DNA from: Zymoseptoria tritici IPO323
Lineage: Eukaryota > Ascomycota > Dothideomycetes > Mycosphaerellales > Mycosphaerellaceae
Length of the DNA stretch: 64,000 nt
NCBI RefSeq assembly: GCF_000219625.1
Contig: NC_018206.1
Location: 496,001-560,000 of the forward strand
Reading direction: 5' to 3'
In this document: in pieces, positions 45,942-56,752 of the stretch
Position numbering within the stretch: position 1 is the stretch's first letter
Layout: each line of letters opens with the position of its first letter
Notes under the pieces: generated by a model
What the model saw: only the letters and a program-made list of their open reading frames with translations
What the model was told of the DNA's origin: nothing
Database searches by the model: none
Translations under genes and position numbers: made by a program

Positions 45942-46728
45942 ATGCCCTCCTCCTCCACCACCGACCAACTCCCCACCGAAGTCGTAACCTGCCTCCGCAA
46001 TGCCCGCTTCGTACGTCCTCACGCTCCCCTCCCTCACCACCACCAACTAACACCTCACTCAACAGCTCCACCTCGCAACCTGCACAAACAACACCCCCCA
46101 CGTCTCCCTAATGCACTACACCTTCCTCCCCTCCAACTCCTTCCCCTCAACCAGCTCAACCCTCCCCTCCGGTCCCACAATAATAATGACCACGGACCCC
46201 CACTCCAAAAAAACCACAAACCTCCTCGCCAACCCCTCCGTCTCCCTCCTCGTCCACGACTGGGTTTCCACCCGTCCTCCCTCGACCACCTCCGCCAACG
46301 CCTCCGACCGCGAACGATCCCCCGCGTCCGGTCATCGAAGTAGTCTCGCGGCGATGTTGATGCAAATGAACTCCACCGCTGTATCCTCCATTTCCGCGAC
46401 GATTAATGGCGCGGCGAGGGTACTGGAACAAGGGACGGAGGAGGAGAGGTGGTGTAAAGAGCAGCATTTGGCGAATAACACGTTCAGTTCGGATGGGAGT
46501 GAACAGGGGAGTTTTGGAACGTCACCGGAAGAGAGGACGGGGGATAGTGGGAGAGGGAGTTATATCGCGGATCAGGATGTGAGGGTTGTGGTGGTGGAGA
46601 TTAAAGGGGGGAGGATTAGTGATTGGAAGGGTGGGGTTAAGGAGTGGAGTGTTGCTGGGAGTGGTGGGCGGGATGGGCAGGAAGAGAGGAATGGGGATAT
46701 TAGGACGTTGGTGAATGGCGTGGCGTGA
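45942..46728 (+). CDS. PNPOx-like flavin-binding protein (YLR456W/YPR172W family)
   Basis: Two exons (45942-46010 and 46066-46728) join in phase to 243 residues. The start has LPTEVVTCLRNARFLHLATCTNNTPHVSLMHYTF, followed by IIMTTDPHSKKTTNLLANPSVSLLVHDW. This is the split-barrel FMN-binding fold of pyridoxamine-5'-phosphate-oxidase-like proteins. The central insertion (about 105-185) is Ser/Gly/Glu-rich, and the end, VRVVVVEIKGGRISDW, is the last barrel strand. Enzymatic pyridoxamine oxidation has not been shown for this subfamily as far as I know, so the call is fold-level. Confidence 0.8.
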
Positions 46729-47258
46729 TGAGCACTTCTCTTGCGAAAGGCATGCGAGCATTCATGGCTGGCGAAGTCGAAGGAAGAGCGAGGGCAGGAC
46801 GAGGAGAGGAGGGATGACCGGGGGTTGGGACACGGAAGGGGAACGGAAAGGAAGGGAAAGGCAAAGTAAGCGGACTGGAACATCGCTCGGCTCGAGAATG
46901 ATCGAGCGACAGTGCTAGTGAAGCAACGAAGATACGGCCGTGATAGGAGGGTCTGCCGTGAGAAAAGTCAACCACAGAGTCACGACTTGAACATGTTTAC
47001 TACACTGCACATGTCTCTGGCAAGAGGTCAATTTCAGAACCCACAGACCACCATTCGCGACGAGTGTCAAGACAAACTTGAGTACGCAGAAGGGAGGCTT
47101 ATGCCAGAAGACGAACATAGCGAGCTGGGATTCATCGTTTCTGGATTGTGGACAAACAGAGAAAATCAAGGCTGTTCTAAGATATTCTTCCTTCCTCTCC
47201 CAATTTCACCACTCACACTTTTGCATCATACACCCCCCTCTCCTCTCCCTCACTCCAC
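46729..47258. other. Convergent 3' region
   Basis: 530 bp between two convergent genes. No gene was recognised. It should contain both poly(A) regions. Confidence 0.4.
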
Positions 47259-50172
47259 TCACAACTCATCCCTCCCCTGCTCCGCCTTCGCCTCTCCCGT
47301 TGCCTTGGCCTCCTGAACCACAACCTCCTCCTTCGCCAAATCCTCCGCAACTCTCACATTCTCCGCCGGCACAGTCTTCTCCTCCCCAGCCTCCACCTCT
47401 CCCTTCGTCTCCTGATCCACGCCATCCGCCCTGGTACCCGCCTCAACATCCTGTCCTTCCTCGACAAAATCTCCATCACCCTCGACTTCATTCCCATACT
47501 GATCCACCATCCTCGTCTTCGTCTCGTAACGCGTGGAGAAGCTGACTTCTCCCTCCATGGCGGCCACTTCCTCCGGGTCGAGGAGGTTGCCTTCTTCGTC
47601 GCGGTACTCGATGCGTTCTTCCGTGTAGTCTTCCACGCCGGCGTCGTTGACGTCTGCGCCGGGGGTGACGACGACTTCTTTGGCCGGATCTTCAGCGACG
47701 GGTGGGGCGGGACCGCCGACGGCTGCTTGAGGGGTCTGCACGGCGGCGCCGGCTGCGGAGGGGACGGCAAGGGAGTATTCGGCGTACTGGGATGGGTTAG
47801 TGGTGAGAAAGATGTCGGGATTAGGTTCGACTTACGGAGTCGTAGAAGTTGTTGCAGTCCCAGTCCCAAGTCGAGAAGAGCTTGACGCGGTTGCACTCGG
47901 ATTTGGTCCATGTGTTGCCGTAGCCGAGAGGAGCGTACAGGGAGAAGACGACGACCGACAGCGCGAGGAAGACCGTGGCGACACCCCATCCTGCGACAGG
48001 CTTGTCGCGGAGGGTGAAAGCACCAACCTTGATGCGGTTGAAGTTGAAGTCAAAGATCTGGCACAGAGCGATGATGGCAAAGTACAGTGCGGGAAAGTAG
48101 TGGTGCAAGAAGAGCTGACGCTGCATGAGGAAGAATGGGAAGTAGTGGAAGCCCCAGCCGAGGACCGTCATGCCGACCTCGTAGTCGAAGCGGCGGAATG
48201 TGAGATCTTGGTAGTCGTTGCAGGCGCGTTGCCAGCGGAGGAGAGCGAGACCCTTGAATGCGAAGTAGAGTCCAATGGCGGCAGTGCTGGCCCACCAGAT
48301 AAGTGGGTTGCCAATGAGGTAGATTTGACGATGATCTTTGCCCCAGAAGTTGATACCGCGAGAGAGAAGAGGCCACGATGGAGGGCGCGAGTCCCAAGCG
48401 TGAGAGTCGACCAGCCCGGCGTTGGTGGTCCACATCACTTGTTGAAGCTCCCAGAATTTGCCAAAGAAACCCGGGTTGCGGTAGTTGACCTTTTCGGCGT
48501 CTTGGCCCATATTGGGGTGGACGTTGCTTTCGACATACCAGATGCTGTTAGGAAGAGTTCCCTGCTTAGCGCAGGTAACTTCTTGCTGCTCAAATCCCCA
48601 CTTCGGTAGCTTGACTTTATGCGAGAAGAGAGCACATCCAGACATGATATGGATCAGTCGGAACTTGGTCTCAATAGTCCGCAGGCGCTCCTTGGCAACA
48701 GCACCATCGGACATCTTCTTCTGAATCTCGACTCGGAAAAGATCGTTGGCGTCTCCAGCGAAGCCCTTGTACCCGTACGCTGAAACCTCGTTCTGCCACT
48801 CGGCCTCAGTGACCGGTGGGCGGACGTCATGCGAGTGAACGCGACGGTCGGTGCTGAGGTGGTAAAGCTTGAGGATGCTACCATCAACAATCCACTCTGG
48901 CTTCAGGCTGTCCCACGCCAGTGGTCCTACGACGGATGTGTTGCCAGTCGGGTCCGCCGCCCAGTCAATGGGTTGAGTCTGGTTCTCAACCAGAAAGACA
49001 TTGTTGTCATCCTTGTGCGGGTACAGAGTAATCTGCTGCTGCTTGCTACCCGTCGGGTACATGTGCGGGTGGGAGTGCAGATATCCTCCCTGGGTGTTGT
49101 GGTGACGAATGCTGATGCGCGAACCGAATGCAACGTCGGCAGGAACATCTGCCATGCCTTTAGAGTTGAGCGTAGACTGGAACTCGCTGCTCATGAAACC
49201 ATCGCCGTCACCTGGGTTGACGAGGCAGATGAAGTGAATGGCAAACATGGCCATGTAGAAACCGACCGGGATGATGATCAAGCAGAAAATGCGGGCAAAA
49301 AGGTGCTTGAACCAGACGCGAGTGGTGACATTCCTGGTATCGCCGAGAAGGACCCAAAGTTGGAGAACGGTCAAAGAGCCGACCCAAGCGATTGTGAAGA
49401 GACCAACCCACTTGACACTCGCGGTTGCGCCCAGCGTGAGACCAGTTGCGGCCAACCAGAACCACCAGCTAGGAGTGAAGGCATATCTCGGGCCAAGCTC
49501 ATGCTGATTGATGAAGGAGAACCACGACAGCGCAGTGAGGGCTGTGAAGCCGATCAATGGCGAGTCCAGGAGGATCAATCGAGATTGGGTGGTGAAGCCG
49601 TTCTCAAAGGTGAGAAGTCCCGCAGCGAGGAAAGCAGTGACGCTCCTGCAGCCCACAGCCTTGAGCGTGAGGTACATGGTCGGCACAGAGAGCACTCCCA
49701 GCAGCGCAGGCAGCAGTCGCATGGCCACATATGGCACTTGAGGCTCGAGGTAGTCCTTTCCAATATCCTTGAAGTCGAAGTTGCCATCGAACCCAGCGAG
49801 CCAGCCCGCCAGGGTGATCAACAGCTTGGCGAGCGGCGGGTGGACGTCCATGAAGAACCTGCCCTTGATGTACTTGCTGGCGAATCCTCCAAAGTGTACC
49901 TCGTCGAACACAACGCTGGTCGGCTGGTAGATGCGAAAGAGCCGCACGAACAGCGCAATCAGGGTGACGACTCCGCATAGCTGCCAATCACTGCTCTTGA
50001 GGTTGAGGATGTTGTTGTCGCGCACGCCGACGGATGTGTAGGTGCCATTGGGATAGGGCGGCTTGTCTGGGCTGGTTTGGACGAGGGTGGGCGCTGGCGC
50101 AGCGACGCTGGTTCTCGACTGCGGCAGGTCGGAGCGCCTTCGTGGGGCTGACTTTTCGTCAAAGGCAGCCAT
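47259..50172 (-). CDS. PMT1: Protein O-mannosyltransferase (PMT1 type) with C-terminal RDEL
   Basis: Two exons (50172-47836 and 47786-47259) join in phase to 954 residues. The first lumenal loop has FDEVHFGGFASKYIKGRFF and MDVHPPLAKLL (the acidic residue essential for PMT activity). Multiple membrane helices follow. A MIR region lies at about 325-510 (SRISIRHHNTQGGYLHSHPHMYP, LYHLSTDRRVHSHDVRPPV), and a second hydrophobic half ends about 765. The enzyme moves mannose from dolichyl-phosphate-mannose to Ser/Thr in the ER. The second exon adds a long acidic tail ending GRDEL, an HDEL-like retrieval signal. In yeast Pmt1 the C-terminus is lumenal, which would allow such a signal to work. Subfamily PMT1 is judged from the LPNSIWYVE and NYRNPGFFGKFWELQ segments. 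Confidence 0.92.
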
Positions 50173-51381
50173 GGCGACGGAGGTGATGTTTCGTTCGAGT
50201 CGGTGGTCGCCCTCGAGGGTTTGATAGACCTATATCGTGGGGAGCTTCACGCGCTCATGCGGCGAGCAAGGATGATCTTCAGCCGCTGAAACCTTGACAG
50301 CTGAAGGGGAACGCGTCCGTGATGAAATTGAAGTGAATGAACGACGGCGAGCAATCAAGCACGCGAAGAAGAGTAGAAGGGAGGAAAGAAGAAAATGTAG
50401 CAGTTCACCAAAGGAGGTGAATTGTGGATGAAGACAGGAGTATGAATGGATTGGACGGGATGCAGCTCTCAGCTTCCGGGTCGCTCTCTCCCAATCCTCG
50501 CCGATACGTGTCGTGTATTTTCAGGGCGCGGAACACGACCAATCCAGGGGTCCAGTTCGGGTCCAGTTCGGGTCCACGTTCTCTAGCGCGATCCTCAGAA
50601 ATGCTTCTTCGATGAGACATTGAATCTTGATCTAAATTGCCATCCATCTCCATCAACGATATACGCTGGCCCATCATGTTCGACATAACTTATCCGCCGT
50701 GGTCATTGCCTGCTCGGCGCCGCCGCCACGCACAGACGTCTACAAGGCTTTGAAGCAGTTGAAGCAGTACGCGCCACGACGCTGACCCGCATGCCCGCAT
50801 ACACGAACGTCGATTACAGAGCCTCTTACTGCAGACATGCATCAAGGACTGACTGGCTTGATTGGCCTGCGAAGATGGTTCGGTCTTCCAGTCTCTCTCG
50901 GACCAGCCTTAGAGCCTGCGAATGGCACGCTGTTCGCTTCAAGGCCAGAGTCCAGCTATATACAGACTCTCATCGCACCCATGCCACCTCATGGCACATC
51001 ATCGAAGGAAACGTCTCACGACATCTCGCGATTAGCACTGAGAGAGGAAGAACGAGCCTGCTGCTTCAGCACTCCATCTGAAGCCACATCAATCCCGCGT
51101 TACCTACAAGCGAGCGCTTCGTTAACGACTTTATTGGGTTCGACTCCTGCACTCCGCCTTGTACGATGAGCGGGTAGAGGTACGCGGTCTTTGGAGTGTC
51201 TCGATTTCTTTCGCTCAATCTGCTTTGCTGCTGCGGTTTTCCTTAAATTTCTTCGATCATTGATTCTGTGATATGAATACGCTGTCTGCTATTAATCTTA
51301 GTGTCGGCTTTGCACTAGCAGCACTACGAGCACACGGCGAAAGGATTTCCAGGCGCTCATGGCGCTCGCCATCTTTACAAC
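50173..51381. other. Intergenic, nothing recognised
   Basis: PMT1 promoter on the left and possibly the start region of the next frame on the right. Two adjacent copies of TCCAGTTCGGG occur at about 50552-50573. Confidence 0.35.
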
Positions 51382-52030
51382 ATGCTCGGTGGACGAGTAT
51401 ACGACATCGACTTCATGACCGCGCGGAAACAGCTGTCACAGGAAGAGCCACTAGCCACAGACACCATCACTCTCGCCCTGCCCTGCCGCAACAACCCCTC
51501 CGAGACCGTGACCATGCTTGTGCCCTCCAAAGAGCAAGCCATAATCGCCCACCTCCTGGACTGCCTTCTCTGGAACCATCTCTCATGGAGCATGCATCGC
51601 GGCCTCCGCGACATCCTCCTTGCCTACTCCAAACCCATCATGGACTCCCACCGCTCTCTACTCACAGACCTCTGTCCGCGAAACGGTAACCATCAACCCC
51701 GAAGCTCTCATCGCGCAAGGCTGGCATCCGCACATCGTCCGTTCCAGCATGGGCGACATGGCTGCTTCAGCCATCTTGGCCAGGCAAGGCGACTCGGGCG
51801 ATCTCGTGCGGGTCGTCACTGCGATTGTGCGAGTCATTGCGGAAGGGTGGAGTGTGGAAGAGCTGGACTGCGTAGACTTTTGGCGACGGCAGGGCGCCGG
51901 GCGGAGCGTGTTGGAGCGGCTCGATGTCGCTTCCGCCGTTGCGCTTACAAAAGTGTTCGTTGTGGAGCGGAGCCAGGAATTTGACTATCAGATGTATCAC
52001 GACTTGCCGACGTCGCGGTACTTTGCCTAG
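51382..52030 (+). pseudogene. Unidentified protein, frame broken once
   Basis: From ATG 51382 a frame reads plausibly to about 51640 (RVYDIDFMTARKQLSQEEPL, SKEQAIIAHLLDCLLWNHLSW). From about 51668 the sensible frame shifts by one base (ETVTINPEALIAQGWHPHIV, GDMAASAILARQGD, FDYQMYHDLPTSRYFA) to TAG 52030. Both halves look like one protein of about 215 residues. An intron 51520-51667 would restore phase, but its donor GTGCCC is poor and it would remove well-formed helix sequence. A frameshift, natural or a sequencing error, is equally possible. No family was recognised and no signal peptide is present. Confidence 0.4.
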
Positions 52031-52437
52031 GCATGAGATGTCCGGCCGTTGAGCATCATTCCCCTGCAGGACACTCGCTCGCATCGTCATGCATCCTCTA
52101 CAGGCAAGGTCTGCCCGCATGGACAAGGCCTCGATCTTGCGGGAGGAAGTCGATGAACGATGACGAATCAGCATTCGAGCAAGACAAACGATCCGCGAAA
52201 ATTCCCATTGCAAAGTTACGTTATTCAGCGTTGAGCCTCCAAAAAGCCATACAACACCAAATCGTCCAAACCGAGCAAACGCAAAGGTGCCATCAGAACA
52301 CCAGTGACAAGATCAGAAAGACGATTCACGACATTACAAAGCTCCACCATTCGCTCCGAGCCTCATTCGCAACCCTCAAAACGATTCGCTCCGACTCCAC
52401 TCCAATAACCCTCAGAAACGGTCCTTCGCCGTCCACC
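52031..52437. other. Gap between convergent genes
   Basis: About 400 bp with no gene recognised. Confidence 0.3.
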
Positions 52438-52820
52438 TCATGCCCTCGGCGGATACCCTGGGCAGTCCGAGTCTTGCCCACTAGGATTGATGATACACGG
52501 CTTCGACGTATCCTGGCACGGGTTTTGCTGTCGAAACGTCAGACTGACTCCGGGAGAGAGAACAAGGAGGAGGAATCAGCAAACCTGAGTGCACGGCCTT
52601 TCTATGCGACCCATTCCATTTCCGTAGTCGATGACGCACTGTCCATATTTGTTGCCAGGATCGGCCACAGTGTCGGCTTTTTCGCAGTTCTGTGGAGATG
52701 ATAAGTGTTGGTTCAGGACACGACGTGGATTGTAGGTAGGTGGGTGTGTTGGCGGGGACCTACTGCGAGCGCGCCGGAGAGTAGCGAGAGGAAGATGGCG
52801 GCGGTGGTGATGAGCTGCAT
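52438..52820 (-). CDS. Six-cysteine secreted protein A, 83 residues
   Basis: Three exons (52820-52764, 52689-52585, 52527-52438) join at codon boundaries (phase 0 both times). Exon 1 is exactly the signal peptide, MQLITTAAIFLSLLSGALA. The mature chain starts NCEKADTVADPGNKYGQC and contains RPCTQQNPCQDTSKPC and a final DCPGYPPRA, with six cysteines and 64 residues in all. Protein B, 670 bp upstream on the same strand, has the same exon plan. The block QNPCQDTxKPC directly after the second intron is shared with B and fixes the acceptor. No described family was recognised. Candidate effector or antimicrobial peptide by size and cysteines only. Confidence 0.8.
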
Positions 52821-53487
52821 TGTTGTTGTTGGAGTTCTGAATGCCTGTGTGGTGTGTCTTGGAGTTATCTGCTATTCTGCAATGCGTCGGAGGATGAGAA
52901 GGTGGAAAGAAGGACGGATGAGAAAGGGCTTTATATAGCACTGTACAGCCCGAACGGCCACGGACATGGAATCGCGAACAGGTCACCGCCCTGAATTCCG
53001 AAACACTACGGGCCACCTCACCCACCACGGACCAACTTTGCTCGAAGGATGACATCAAGAAGATACAGGCCAGAACCCGGCGACGACGGCGGCGCTTTTT
53101 CTCCGGACAATGATCACTGTACGACATCACTTGCATGGCCACGTACTATCACATCAAACCCAAAAGTCAAGATAACGGCGAGAAGGAATGTATCGACAAA
53201 GCAAATCTCGACTGGACTGGACCAACCTCTCACACCAGCGCGAATCGACATGGGAAGACGCCGGCTGCAAGCTAGCCAAGGCTTTGCTGCTCAATCGCTT
53301 CAAGCAGAACCTACTAGCAAAGCGAAATTCATATCTCGACTGGACCATGCATACATCCCATTCCCGGTCCCGCAGCACCAACGTGAACAACACGGGAAAG
53401 TCGCCGCCGCCGTCACATCGACCGAGCCATACCTCCAAGAGCGCTCAAAAGACACGACACCCATCTTCCCGTCCATCTCCCCGCCAT
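52821..53487. other. Spacer between paralogues A and B
   Basis: Promoter of gene A. No further gene was recognised. Confidence 0.4.
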
Positions 53488-53860
53488 CTACGGCGGATAC
53501 ATCGGGCAGTCAAACGTCCTGCCATCCTTGCTCAGCTTGCACGGCTTCGTAGTGTCCTGGCATGGGTTTTGCTGCACACACCGCCGGTCAGAAAGGGAAG
53601 TCTCTTTGGCGAGTATGAATGACGGAAACGCACCTCATTGCAATACCCGAAAATCTCTCCTCCGGGGTAGTATTCGATGCAAGATCCCCAGGCATGGGTT
53701 GGGTCTTTGTCGATGGTGGTGTCCGGTTTTTTGCAGACCTGTGGCGTGGTGGTTAATGGAGAGGGCGATGGTGGCGAGGATGAGAGGCGGAACATACGGC
53801 GAAGGCGACGGGCAAGAGCGACGCTAGAGCGAGGAAGATGGTGTATTTGGAGAAGTGCAT
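53488..53860 (-). CDS. Six-cysteine secreted protein B, 83 residues (paralogue of A)
   Basis: Exons 53860-53798, 53738-53634 and 53571-53488 join at codon boundaries. Exon 1 encodes only the signal peptide (MHFSKYTIFLALASLLPVAFA). Exon 2 is 105 bp, the same as in A, and gives VCKKPDTTIDKDPTHAWGSC and GYCNE. Exon 3 starts QNPCQDTTKPC and ends FDCPMYPP. Total length is 83 residues, equal to A, and the six cysteines align with A. Outside the QNPC block and the cysteines, identity is low, so the duplication is old or the surface evolves fast. The first donor (GTATGT) is good; the second is GTGCGT. Confidence 0.8.
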
Positions 53861-55003
53861 CTTCGAAGTCTGGAGTGAGGTAATTATCTTTTCCTGCAAG
53901 CGTGGAAGCGGAGCGTTGACAAGAAGCAAATGAGAGGGAAGGCGGACGGGAAGATGGTTATAGCCTGGCAAACCGAAACGTCCAAGCCTGGAGCATGGTC
54001 CCGACACGCGGAAGGGAGCTACGTCAAAGGTCACCACGAACAGGCCACAGCCTTGCAACCGCAGCACCAACGGGATCACATCATTTTTCGAAATGTCGGG
54101 ACTACCCCGTTGCATTGGAAACCATAATCGCGCAACTTCTGAAAAGTTGAGGAGGCGGTAATAACTCGTACAGCGCGTTCCCGGTCTACGGCGGCGCCTC
54201 GAAATAGTCATCCTGGCGAGTCTCAACCCTGGCCGAAATGTGAGTCCAACATGGTCTGGACACCCATCCGGGCCCACCAACCCCTCGTCCACCCTTCTCC
54301 GTTAACCACCCCCACCTCGCCGATTCGCACCCTCCTCAGAGTACTTGAGGCAATAGGGATGATTCGTTGAGGGACGGAGGGAGGGAGGATTTAAGATTGC
54401 GAGGACGGCGGAGAGGAGGGTAAGAAGCAGGGTGATTGTGAGGAGCTCCGTCGTCGGTCTGAGGACCCGTTTTGTGCGCGAGGTCCGGAGATGTGGCTAA
54501 AACACGAATGCGGCGGCAGTGTGGAGTGCGGCGAGCAAGAAAGTGAGGCGGGAAAGCAGGGCGGTCGGATCACTGTCAGCCAGCATCGACACGAAGTCCC
54601 GTCCAGGATCGTCATGGGGCCAACTTTGCGAACACGAGCATCACACGCAGTCGCGACCTGGTTGGAGTTGGCATTCGTCGACTGCCAGCATTGCGGCACG
54701 TTTTTACCAATCCACTGCTGGGTCAACACGAACAGGCTTGTATTCGAACACCCGGTCACTGGAACAATGCAGCACGGACGACCTGTAAACCGCTGTTGGC
54801 ATTGCGAAGATACAGTCGCTAAGCCTTCCAAGCTCGAGAAGCAGCTTTCAACTCGCGATCGGTACCCATCGTTCCGGTCCAAATCCTCAGTCCCATTTCC
54901 CATCTAATGGCACTTCCCAATTCCGGCAACTGAACGCTCCGATCACCACGAAACCTATGAATATTTTCAACACTCCAAACACTCAAACGACCCAAAACCA
55001 AAG
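53861..55003. other. Intergenic with an uncertain Cys-rich open frame
   Basis: A 170-codon frame on the - strand (54903-54391) has about 15 cysteines (RPCCIVPVTGC, SCRCW). It lacks a signal peptide in any frame I could join, so I do not call it a gene. An alternative frame over 54590-54500 ends in a hydrophobic tail. Confidence 0.3.
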
Positions 55004-55418
55004 ATGAAGCTCCACACGTCCACCCGGCTCATCATCGCTGCGGCCGCTCTCGGTGTATGCCGCCGCCAGGTGTCGTTTCCCTGCATTTCCGGCACCAACG
55101 ACACGCAGATCATCATCCTCCCATTGCTGCCAATTCCTCCAACGGATACTGACGCCTTTCCCAGCATGATGCCAAGCCGGCGCCACATGCTGTGGTCAAA
55201 ATCACTGCGTTGCCAACCAGTGCACACGTACGTGCCTTCTCGTGCGGTCTCGGTTATACGTCGAACTGACAGAATCATCAGTGCCTTGTGAACAGGGTGG
55301 GAATTGGTGCTCGTCGGACTTGGTCTGCTGCGACGACAAGACCTTTGGACGAGTCTGTGTGAAACCGGATATCGAGTCTTGCTGGGCCTACGTAGATCTT
55401 CACGCGACTCCACGTTGA
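55004..55418 (+). CDS. Knottin-like cysteine-rich secreted protein C
   Basis: The best model has exons 55004-55052, 55177-55227 and 55282-55418, in phase, 78 residues. A signal peptide (MKLHTSTRLIIAAAALA) is followed by GATCCGQNHCVANQC and, after the intron, LPCEQGGNWCSSDLVCC and a last pair of cysteines: ten in total. The repeated CC and CxxxxC spacing resembles disulphide knots. Exon 3 is the firm part. The first intron is uncertain because its acceptor is AAG, and a better CAG 12 bp earlier would bring in a TGA. It lies 1.1 kb from gene B, on the opposite strand. Function is unknown. Confidence 0.5.
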
Positions 55419-56752
55419 CAACACCGTCGCGGGTACCGACGGCAACCCTTGATGGGCGAGACTTGAGGTCGGCAACCCTGAGCATTGATGCGACCAGAGG
55501 AGGAGTCAGTTATACAAAGCAGAACAGACAGCTTGCACAATTCCTCTGCTCTTCTCTGTTCGACCCTGTGTCATTCGCATCTCGTCCCGACTCCAGCATC
55601 TCGTACTTCACATGTCAGTGGTATGGCTTTGCAACGCCTTCGCCTCGCGAGCTGGGAGCTTAGCTTCCTCCTCTTCCATCCTGCATCATGCCTCCCTCGC
55701 CTTCTAATCTAACATCGTCCCCTCCTCCGGTCCGTTCTCATCCGCCCTCCCTCCATATCCCGCCCCACGATCATCCTCGCCATCCTCATCAGACGCCACC
55801 ACCAGAACCCCAGGTCGAATCTCTAACCCCGTCTCAGGCGCCCTCATCGAGAACACGACATCACGCATCGAAGCCAAGACGAGTTTGAGAGTATCCTACT
55901 TCCCGAAGCGTCATCAGTCCACGATACCATTGAGTTCCAAGCAAAGAGCGGAAAAGGCCAGGCAGAGTCGAAACCTACCATCTTTAGATCGTCGTTCGAA
56001 AGCTTGATTCCTCGTCGCTCAAAGATCATTCCCTGCAAGCTTCACTTTTCGTCGGTTGAGTGAAAGTCTTAGTCGTGCTTGAAACCAGTATATATCTTCC
56101 TCCGCGACAATGTCTCGAAGAAGCGACGCTTCGCCACAGAGATGGAGGTGGATGTCGGTTGTTCGGACATCATCTAGCGAAGGGCCATGATGGGGTACTT
56201 ATACGCCTCCACCTCCCTTCATCCATCGACTGATAAGTGGACAATCGATGAGCCATGATGCGGCTCGACGCATGTGCACATGCACGATCGCAGTGGTGCG
56301 GAAGCTAATAGAGCTGGGATTTGTGGAGACTGTACAGACCTGGGGAAAGACTTGCCTATCGAGGAAGGAGGGCACGTGAGGTGCTTCTCCATCGGGAGCT
56401 TTAGAGCTTTTTTGCCGGCGAAATGCATTGCGGTAGTTCCAATGGTGCCTGGCGAAACTTCAAAGCTCGAGGACCTACTTCGTGGCGAGCTGAGTCATCA
56501 TGTTATGGTCGTGTCGTTCTTGTTGGCGTCGCCGAGTCAGGACTATCGTACATAATGTTTGAGAACTCCCTCTCTGGTCGAGGACGGACTCCCTCCGGTC
56601 TCGTCCTTGGATCAGCTGCACACCTCTTGCTCCCAAAGTCGTCGATTCTTCCTCACTCATCAGCTCACGTTCTCCACTCCCATCTTCTCGGCTTCCCATC
56701 GACTCCCTCTCCACCACATTCCTTCATATTCCTCCATTCCTCCTCGAACGCT
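55419..56752. other. Intergenic, nothing recognised
   Basis: Pro/Ser-coding low-complexity DNA at 55690-55870 (CCTCC-rich) and CT-rich DNA at 56640-56780. No domain or splice model could be supported. Confidence 0.35.

Noticed and set aside
48829..49980. Long + strand frame of 383 codons
   Set aside because: It is antisense to the conserved O-mannosyltransferase exon; the other strand carries all the domain motifs.
54391..54903. 170-codon cysteine-rich frame on the - strand as a further effector
   Set aside because: No signal peptide, no credible splice model and no resemblance to A or B; cysteines may be chance in GC-rich DNA.
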